Virus record (IMG/VR): IMGVR_UViG_3300024520_000135 | Span: 1 to 45,151 of that record | From: a virus | Reading direction: 5' to 3' (one strand) | DNA length: 45,151 nucleotides | Part shown: positions 40,082 through 45,151 of the stretch, piece by piece | How positions within the stretch are numbered: the stretch's first letter is position 1 | Layout: each line of letters starts with the position of its first letter | Notes under the pieces: model-generated | What the model was told of the DNA's origin: nothing | Databases searched by the model: none | The model's input: only the letters and a program-made list of their open reading frames with translations | Position numbers and translations under genes: made by a program

Positions 40082-40404
40082 TGGATATACCAGAATTTGA
40101 TAAGTTTATTAAAAAGGTAGTCAACGAGACTAACCGAGACGCTTGTGATTCTATGAGAAAGGGAGTAGCTAATCTCATCGACGAAGTTAAGAAGCGACAC
40201 ATGGATAAAATGGCTAAGTGTGATCCAGACAGCCAGCACGGCATGGCCAGCGCAGTAATGAATAGTATTGTTATGTCGTGCCTAGATATGGTCAAAGAAA
40301 ACCTAGTTAATGTTAATGTATTCGTAGCCACAGATGAGGCAGAGAAAGAATTTTACCAAACTATGACAGAGGGCATGCACAATGACAGCAGTTCGCCACA
40401 ATAG
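40081..40404 (+). CDS. Hypothetical helical protein
   Basis: A 107-aa, mostly helical protein (DKFIKKVVNETNRDACDSMR, ANLIDEVKKRHMDKMAKC, NSIVMSCLDMVKENLVN). It is translated by TAATG coupling with a GAGGA ribosome-binding site in the preceding gene and overlaps the nucleotide hydrolase-like gene by 23 bp. No family or catalytic motif is recognised. The overlap suggests co-expression with the DUF5664 protein. Confidence 0.62.
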   Translation: MDIPEFDKFIKKVVNETNRDACDSMRKGVANLIDEVKKRHMDKMAKCDPDSQHGMASAVMNSIVMSCLDMVKENLVNVNVFVATDEAEKEFYQTMTEGMHNDSSSPQ

Positions 40405-40720
40405 CAACAAGCCCGACCTTCTGTTATGGCTTGACCAGATGCCCAACGCATTGGCCGAAGTCAACCGAGCTAAAGAGTTTGGGTCTAAGAAGTATGACGA
40501 CCCAGAGAAAGGCATTGACGGCAACACCAATTGGGCTGACTCAATCGGTACTATTGGACATCTAGATTTTCAAGATGGGTGTCGTTCAGCGGTATTCAGG
40601 CACCTAATGAAGATAGCTTGGCAAGGCCATAGAGACACAACTCAAAACAGTATCCAACACATGGCCTTTGTGGCATTGAACGCTCTAATGTGGCTTGAAT
40701 ACGAATTAGCAGAGGAATAG
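40382..40720 (+). CDS. DUF5664 / MazG-like nucleotide diphosphohydrolase
   Basis: A 112-aa protein of the DUF5664 type, small all-alpha phage enzymes described as dATP/dGTP diphosphohydrolases. The signature is present: an N-terminal NKPDLLLWLDQMPNALAEV helix, FGSKKYDDPEKG, an NW pair (NTNWADS), FRHLMKIAWQG, and HMAFVALNALMWLEYEL near the end. The acidic and histidine residues of the MazG-like EExxE-type metal site are partly visible. It would adjust cellular dNTP or modified-nucleotide pools during phage replication. The ATG follows GAGGG and lies inside the preceding gene. Confidence 0.8.
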   Translation: MTAVRHNSNKPDLLLWLDQMPNALAEVNRAKEFGSKKYDDPEKGIDGNTNWADSIGTIGHLDFQDGCRSAVFRHLMKIAWQGHRDTTQNSIQHMAFVALNALMWLEYELAEE

Positions 40721-40722
40721 AG

Positions 40723-41115
40723 ATGAAAGAAGGCGATTTAATAAGAGTGTCAGGATATAAAGACTCTAGTTGGGAGCATAGCGCAGAGAGAATTTATTTA
40801 TTCACGGATAAAGATGGAAAGTTTGTTTGTGTTTATGGAGGTGATGAGGAGCTTTACCAATTAACGGCAGGGATGCCTAGGGTTGTGTCTTGGGATTTCA
40901 TCATCGAAAAGCCAGAGCCTAAAACTGAGCCGTACGACCAGTTGAGTTTTCCAGAGGGTAGGAGTGTCAAGCATGACGAGTGGAATAATTACTACCCTGT
41001 CGCTATATTTGGCGTTGCAGGGGTCACTGTTAATGGTACTGTTTACACTTACAAATATCTAGCCGAGAAATTCACTTTCAGAGATGGCGAGAGATGTTGT
41101 CGGGTGGTTGAATAG
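40723..41115 (+). CDS. Hypothetical beta-rich protein
   Basis: A 130-aa protein with an SH3-like beta-barrel start (EGDLIRVSGYKDSSWEHSAE, RIYLFTDKDGKFVCVYGG). A proline hinge (EKPEPKTEP) leads to a second small domain (PVAIFGVAGVTVNGTVYTYK, KFTFRDGERCCRVVE). It has an AGAGGA ribosome-binding site 6 bp before the ATG. Its function is unknown; the two-domain build suggests a binding protein rather than an enzyme. Confidence 0.65.
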   Translation: MKEGDLIRVSGYKDSSWEHSAERIYLFTDKDGKFVCVYGGDEELYQLTAGMPRVVSWDFIIEKPEPKTEPYDQLSFPEGRSVKHDEWNNYYPVAIFGVAGVTVNGTVYTYKYLAEKFTFRDGERCCRVVE

Positions 41116-41469
41116 ATGAGTAAATGTGAACACCGCAAGGCAATGGATGAGCTTGAGAATAGCATTCAGCATAAAGCTTATCAACTAGAGCTGTATGAAA
41201 AAGGCTTGAAGGATGGTATACAATATCCTATCAATGATGATGGGTTGAAGGACTCGATTATGGATTCTAGGTTAGCTCAAACTCAGCACTTGGTGATGTT
41301 GACTATTGAGAAAAACAAAGAACTTGAGAAAGAACGCGACGAGTTGAAGACTAAAGCATTGCACATAGGGCAAAAGCTAAACTTAGTTCTTGGGTTGAAC
41401 GAAGAAGAGATTGAATTTATGAAAGAGTGTGGCGGGAAGTTTGAGGAGCCATCGAACATCTATGAGTAG
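41116..41469 (+). CDS. Hypothetical coiled-coil protein
   Basis: A 117-aa protein with an N-terminal helix containing C4 and H6 (SKCEHRKAMDELENSIQHKA) and a coiled coil (MLTIEKNKELEKERDELKTK). A helical end contains GLNEEEIEFMKECGG. Its start directly follows the previous stop without a clear Shine-Dalgarno, and its stop overlaps the next gene by 8 bp. The function is not recognised. Confidence 0.6.
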   Translation: MSKCEHRKAMDELENSIQHKAYQLELYEKGLKDGIQYPINDDGLKDSIMDSRLAQTQHLVMLTIEKNKELEKERDELKTKALHIGQKLNLVLGLNEEEIEFMKECGGKFEEPSNIYE

Positions 41470-41626
41470 AAAATACATATACGCCACAACAAGGCCGGCA
41501 GGTCGAAATTACACTTGCGTTGAGTGCAAAAAGCCACTCCACAAAGGTGAAGACATAACTAAAGTTTATAAATCAAACGCAAAGCCATTAGAGTTTTGCA
41601 TACAATGCGAGGTAGTAAATGAGTAA
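41462..41626 (+). CDS. 54-aa zinc-ribbon protein
   Basis: From the ATG at 41462 the protein begins MSRKYIYATTRPAGRNY and contains CVECKKPLHKGEDI and CIQC, a four-cysteine zinc ribbon filling most of its length. An in-frame ATG at 41429 lies well inside the previous gene and encodes unlikely sequence. Such tiny treble-clef or ribbon proteins in phages often bind host transcription or replication proteins. The function here is unknown. Confidence 0.72.
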   Translation: MSRKYIYATTRPAGRNYTCVECKKPLHKGEDITKVYKSNAKPLEFCIQCEVVNE

Positions 41627-41801
41627 CGTAGCAAAAGTAAGAACCTTATGTGAAGACATAATTAGATACGTAGACCCAATGAAGGAAGGGGACGACCTAG
41701 ATGTCAGAGAGAAATCAGAAATACGATACGCTCTAATCAAAGCTAAGAAAGACTTAACCGCAGAACTTAACACAACTATAATTGGATTGAACGTAAGATG
41801 A
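41619..41801 (+). CDS. Small helical protein
   Basis: A 60-aa helical, charged protein (NVAKVRTLCEDIIRYVDPMK, then REKSEIRYALIKAKKDLTAEL) with GAGGT before its ATG, which lies inside the end of the zinc-ribbon gene. Its TGA overlaps the next ATG (ATGA). No family is recognised. Confidence 0.62.
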   Translation: MSNVAKVRTLCEDIIRYVDPMKEGDDLDVREKSEIRYALIKAKKDLTAELNTTIIGLNVR

Positions 41802-41959
41802 TCAGATCAAATTCAGAGGAAATGATAGGGGCGCTTTGGGTAATAGCAGGGCTACTGGCGTTTCAGTACTCAGATGTGTGGGGATACGTCCTTATAGCCA
41901 AAGGCACCATCGATAACGTGTGTGCGATTTGCTTTGCAGTTAGTGAGAGACTAAAGTGA
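41798..41959 (+). CDS. 53-aa membrane protein
   Basis: A 53-aa protein with a hydrophobic helix (MIGALWVIAGLLAFQY, residues 9-24) and a second weaker one (VWGYVLIAK to VCAICFAVS). It starts by ATGA overlap with the previous stop and ends with its TGA overlapping the GTG start of the primase/helicase gene (GTGA). Coupling on both sides strongly supports translation. Its function is unknown. Placement directly before the replication primase is shared with the other tiny membrane protein only in style, not in sequence. Confidence 0.68.
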   Translation: MIRSNSEEMIGALWVIAGLLAFQYSDVWGYVLIAKGTIDNVCAICFAVSERLK

Positions 41960-44190
41960 GTATCCTACGCGACGTTTTAAAACTAGCTAAGACAGGAAAG
42001 AAAATCTTTCCGGTCAGGGCTGACGCAAAGATCCCTCACATACGCGACTGGCATAACAATGCCACAGCAGACCCCGCTCAGATAAGGAGTTGGTGGAAGA
42101 AGTGGCCAGAAGCTAGAGTTGGTATGCCCACGGGTGTGGTGAATGGTTTATGGGTGGTAGACATAGACGTAAAGAATGGCAAAGATGGCGAAGCTACACT
42201 TAATGACTTGCCAGAATTGCTATGTAATCTAGAGCAGACAACCATGAGCGGGGGTAGACATCTATTCTTTGCCCACAAAGACCACTACAGTATCAAGAGT
42301 AGAGTCAATGTATTAGGCGAAGGTGTAGATGTTCGTTGTGATGGAGGTTATGTCTTAGTGGCGCCAACTGATGGCTATACCCTGACACAGGGAGACTTCG
42401 AAACTGAATTGAGAGAAGCACCCCAATGGTGCATAGACATGGTGTCGAAGAAGATCAACAAGGCCGGACCAAATGGTAAGAGTATAAGGCTGACAGAAAA
42501 AGAGATCATAAAGAACCTGTCCAACTGTCCTATAGAGTGCTATAGGGATAGAGACTCATGGCGAAACATGATTATGTCAGTCAAGTCAGCGTCAGGAGGT
42601 GAAGACTACGGCCTTAAAGCCTTGATGACATGGTCTAGTCAGGACAGTGACTTCCATGAGGATGACACAGACCTTGAGTGCACCAAAGTTTGGAACTCCA
42701 CTGAGGTAGACAAGGACGATGGAGTCACAGGCAAGTCATTGGTTAAGCAAGCCAACGCTCACTCAGCCATAGAGAAATCTAAGACAGCCTTCGAGGGCTT
42801 CACTGACGTGACAGCTACCGAGAGTGGTAGTGCTGACGCTTGGCAATTCAACAAGGGTGACGTGAAGGAGCTGAACTCTAGTGACAGAAACATCTATTGT
42901 CTAGTGCTCCAACCTGAGTTTAGGATGACAGCCTCATCGCCTTCACAGCCTAACCCGCTGTTTGGCATGGTAGGCTATGACGAACTCAAGGGCCAAACTG
43001 TTTTCATGAAGCCTCCAATGTGGATCAAAGATAAGAAGAAAGCTGAATCTTTAGTAGGCGAGACGATCACGGATAACATGATGCACAACTTCATGATCGC
43101 CGCGCAGTACATGACTAACGTAAACTTCCCCTTTGCTAGATTTTATTCAGGTATTGTGGGAGCGTCAATGGAGAACAGATTCCACCCAGTTAAAGAGTAT
43201 CTGAAAAGCCTAGAGTGGGATGGCGTACCAAGAGTAGACACATGGATTCAAGATTATCTAGGAGTCAAACCTGAGCTTGAGAATACATCCTACTTGAGAG
43301 CAATCAGCAGAGTGACGCTATTGGGCGGAGTGCATAGAGCATTCGAACCCGGCTGTGTTATGCAGACAATGTTGATACTAGAGAGTGAGAGACAAGGCGT
43401 AGGTAAATCTGAAGCGGTCAAGATACTGGGCAAGCAGTGGTTTTTTGAGCCACACTTTGACATAGGTAGTAAGGACGCAGAGCAGAACCTTCAGGGTACT
43501 TGGGTCAATGAGTGGGGTGAGTTGTCGAATCTCTCTAAGAAGGGTACAGATGAACTCAAAGACTTCTTGACTAAGACTAGAGCACACCTGAGAAAGAGTC
43601 ACGACAGAGCACCGTCAACGCTCTTACGAGGATGTATCATAATTGGTACTACCAACAAGGAGTCAGGTGCAGGTTATCTCAAAGACCCAACTGGAGCACG
43701 TAGGTTTTTACCAGTCGAGATCATTGGCAAAGTAAAGGTGACTCACAATGGAGTGACAAGCATACTAATAGACAGGGATGCTTTCCTCAGAGACGTAGAC
43801 CAGATCTGGGCTGAAGCCACTCATAGATTTTTGAAGGGTGAAAATACTAAGCTAATGGTAGACGAGATAGCCGAAGCAAAGATACATCAATCAGACCGAA
43901 GTGTGAGAGATGGACGAGAGGATCCATTGGCTGACTGGTTGTTCACAGGCGAAGCGATGCACGAGGACGTAGTAACTTCAGTGCAGGTGGCGACTAGATG
44001 TTTTCAGGTCAGACCTGACGAAGCTAAAGGTTATAAGCTGAGAGAGTACCATCACATGATGTTGACTCTAGGCTGGAAGCATGGCCAACATAAGAATGAG
44101 TCGGGCCATAGAGTAAGAGCGTTCAAGAGGCCCAAAAACTGGGATCCTTACGCAGAAGATGAAGACAACGACGACGTAACTTTAGAATAG
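41956..44190 (+). CDS. Primase-polymerase / VapE-family helicase fusion
   Basis: A 744-aa replication initiator. The N-terminal Prim-Pol domain (residues 1-160) has D69-x-D71 in VVDIDVKNG, H102 in SGGRHLFF and the VDVRCDGGYVLVAPT block. A PriCT-2-like region follows (LSNCPIECYRDRDSWRNM, about 185-270). The C-terminal VapE-family P-loop ATPase has Walker A G481-V-G-K484-S485 (ESERQGVGKS), TWVNEWGELSNL with its acidic Walker B, and GTTNKESGAGYLKDPTGARR-type sensor and arginine-finger residues. It makes primers and unwinds DNA ahead of the family A polymerase. The start is GTG at 41956, coupled to the preceding gene by GTGA; the Prim-Pol domain begins within 15 residues. Confidence 0.92.
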   Translation: MSILRDVLKLAKTGKKIFPVRADAKIPHIRDWHNNATADPAQIRSWWKKWPEARVGMPTGVVNGLWVVDIDVKNGKDGEATLNDLPELLCNLEQTTMSGGRHLFFAHKDHYSIKSRVNVLGEGVDVRCDGGYVLVAPTDGYTLTQGDFETELREAPQWCIDMVSKKINKAGPNGKSIRLTEKEIIKNLSNCPIECYRDRDSWRNMIMSVKSASGGEDYGLKALMTWSSQDSDFHEDDTDLECTKVWNSTEVDKDDGVTGKSLVKQANAHSAIEKSKTAFEGFTDVTATESGSADAWQFNKGDVKELNSSDRNIYCLVLQPEFRMTASSPSQPNPLFGMVGYDELKGQTVFMKPPMWIKDKKKAESLVGETITDNMMHNFMIAAQYMTNVNFPFARFYSGIVGASMENRFHPVKEYLKSLEWDGVPRVDTWIQDYLGVKPELENTSYLRAISRVTLLGGVHRAFEPGCVMQTMLILESERQGVGKSEAVKILGKQWFFEPHFDIGSKDAEQNLQGTWVNEWGELSNLSKKGTDELKDFLTKTRAHLRKSHDRAPSTLLRGCIIIGTTNKESGAGYLKDPTGARRFLPVEIIGKVKVTHNGVTSILIDRDAFLRDVDQIWAEATHRFLKGENTKLMVDEIAEAKIHQSDRSVRDGREDPLADWLFTGEAMHEDVVTSVQVATRCFQVRPDEAKGYKLREYHHMMLTLGWKHGQHKNESGHRVRAFKRPKNWDPYAEDEDNDDVTLE

Positions 44191-44199
44191 GAAAATAAA

Positions 44200-44454
44200 A
44201 TGTTAGGAACAATGCCAATAATTACACCAATCATAATACCTTCAAGCGGTGGAGGTGAGGACTTAAACGCTACGGAGCTAGTGGTGGGCACACTTTTCTG
44301 CCTGTACATATTTCAAGCTACCCTAGCGTGCTTATGTACGTTCGACCCTATAGTTCACAGCCATAAGCAGACTAAGAAGATGTTCTTCTTCAGGATGTTC
44401 CCTTTCGTATGGCCAGTGAGCATACTAGTACGAAAGTTTAGAGAGTTAGACTAG
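44200..44454 (+). CDS. Small membrane protein between replication genes
   Basis: An 84-aa protein with hydrophobic N-terminus (LGTMPIITPIIIPSSGG), one strong membrane helix (LVVGTLFCLYIFQATLACLC, about 28-47) and a second weaker one (FFFRMFPFVWPVSILV) followed by a basic end. It lies between the VapE/primase and SNF2 genes; its TAG shares a base with the SNF2 GTG start (TAGTG). It may tether replication to the membrane or alter the host envelope, with no direct evidence. An AGGA ribosome-binding site precedes it. Confidence 0.7.
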   Translation: MLGTMPIITPIIIPSSGGGEDLNATELVVGTLFCLYIFQATLACLCTFDPIVHSHKQTKKMFFFRMFPFVWPVSILVRKFRELD

Positions 44455-45151
44455 TGATTAAAACACCTGAAGGATTAGACCTGAGAGAATATCAAGAGGT
44501 AGGGGTGCGTCATTTACTTAGTGGTAAGTGTCGCCTTCTGCTAGATGATATGGGATTAGGTAAGACCGTTCAGACAATAGTAGCATTCAATTCACTAAGA
44601 GCAAAAAAGATTGTAGTCGTATGTCTTAAACCGTTAGTCACCCAATGGGCAGAAGAGATCAAGATGTGGTCCACTCGTCCTTACGTGGTACAGACAGTTG
44701 AGAAAAGATTACAAAAGATTGTAGACCACGATCGTCAAGTATTGATCGTACCATACAGTCTGATTGCGCACCCTAACATAGTAAGACAAATCAAAAACAT
44801 GAAGGCCCTTGGCGTACTAGTTCTAGATGAAATCCACCTGTGTAAGAGTTCAAGCGCATTGAGAACTAAAGCCTGCTTGACTAAGTCAGGTATAGCTGGA
44901 AGTTTTCAAAGAATATGGGGCCTGACTGGTACAGCTATGCCCAACACTCCTAAAGATCTTTGGCCAATTATGCGCACGATGAATAGGAAAGGGTTGGGTA
45001 AGTTGGACACTCAGTTCAAGTTCTATATGAGGTACAATGTCTTTGCAAAGAATGACATTCGCAACCCAGTAATAGCAACAAGAAGACTACCAGAGCTGAA
45101 GCAAAGATTGTTCGGCGATGGATTTGCACTAATGAGAACAAAGGAGGAAGT
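44454..45151 (+). CDS. SNF2-family DNA helicase, 5' part (gene split by contig ends)
   Basis: The N-terminal part of the helicase continued at 1-901 (total about 455 aa). The GTG start at 44454 overlaps the preceding TAG (TAGTG), the same coupling used for the DNA polymerase. The protein shows the Q14 motif (LREYQEVGV), Walker A G34-L-G-K37-T38 in DDMGLGKTVQ, motif Ia (VVVCLKPLVTQWAEE), the DEIH box at residues 125-128 and motif III (WGLTGTAMPN). These are the standard SNF2 N-terminal lobe motifs. It runs to the end of the window without a stop, and the last 231 bases repeat the start of the contig. Confidence 0.93.
   Translation, partial: MIKTPEGLDLREYQEVGVRHLLSGKCRLLLDDMGLGKTVQTIVAFNSLRAKKIVVVCLKPLVTQWAEEIKMWSTRPYVVQTVEKRLQKIVDHDRQVLIVPYSLIAHPNIVRQIKNMKALGVLVLDEIHLCKSSSALRTKACLTKSGIAGSFQRIWGLTGTAMPNTPKDLWPIMRTMNRKGLGKLDTQFKFYMRYNVFAKNDIRNPVIATRRLPELKQRLFGDGFALMRTKEE
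44921..45151. repeat. Terminal overlap, right copy
   Basis: The right-hand copy of the 231-bp overlap described at 1-231, with A, T, C and C at the four variable third-codon positions (45047, 45053, 45062, 45116). It closes the genome to a unit length of 44920 bp. Confidence 0.95.

Noticed and set aside
1-45151. CRISPR array, tRNA genes, insertion sequences or integrase/attachment site
   Set aside because: No regularly spaced direct repeats with unique spacers, no cloverleaf-like sequence, and no transposase or recombinase signature was seen on either strand.
44921-45151. A physical direct terminal repeat of the packaged genome
   Set aside because: The overlap lies in the middle of a coding gene and its copies differ at four silent sites, fitting an assembly overlap of a circular or permuted genome better. 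Read-end mapping could overturn this.

Overview
The window is one essentially complete tailed-phage genome, not a bacterial chromosome segment. The first 231 bases recur as the last 231 (44921-45151) with four silent mismatches. The contig therefore closes on itself, giving a unit genome of about 44.92 kb cut inside a helicase gene. The virion genes are podovirus-like: a short-tail adaptor and nozzle, scaffold, an N4gp56-like capsid, a P22-like portal and large ejection proteins. No integrase, repressor, phage RNA polymerase or tRNA gene is recognisable. Consensus-like TTGACA/TATAAT promoters and frequent Shine-Dalgarno sequences suggest a Gram-negative host that transcribes the phage with its own sigma70-type RNA polymerase. 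The gene set resembles uncultured marine podoviruses, but the host cannot be fixed from sequence alone.

Layout. A roughly 0.8-kb gene-poor region (35287-36102) separates two divergent blocks. It is rich in iteron-like repeats, hairpins and promoter-like boxes, and is the best candidate for the control region and possibly the replication origin. Rightward from it run the early/replication genes (36103 to 44920, continuing across the contig ends to 7311). First come a zinc-ribbon protein of unknown function, an M20/M28/M42-like metallopeptidase and many small proteins. These are followed by a DUF5664-type nucleotide hydrolase, a primase-polymerase/VapE helicase and an SNF2 helicase. A Cas4-like DUF2800 nuclease, a DUF2815 ssDNA-binding protein, a family A DNA polymerase, a 2OG-Fe(II) oxygenase-like protein and a RuvC-like resolvase complete the block.

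Leftward run a short two-gene unit (34406-35286) closed by a hairpin terminator, then a new promoter and one long, tightly overlapping virion operon (34237 down to 7300). Its order is a BspA/DUF285-repeat adhesin, an XhlA-like lysis protein, a large tail fibre, a holin-like protein, terminase, portal, scaffold, capsid, tail adaptor, a second fibre, tail nozzle, a GNAT-like protein and four internal virion proteins. The last of these, 1383 aa, carries a zincin HELTH motif. The two blocks converge at 7300-7311 with a 12-bp stop-codon overlap.

How it works together. The replication genes form a self-contained set: primase plus helicase (VapE), a second helicase (SNF2), nuclease, SSB, polymerase with proofreading domain, and resolvase to trim concatemers before packaging. 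The virion operon supplies the particle and probably lysis. The main gaps are the absence of a recognisable endolysin and the many small early genes without known function, several of which carry zinc ribbons or single membrane segments.
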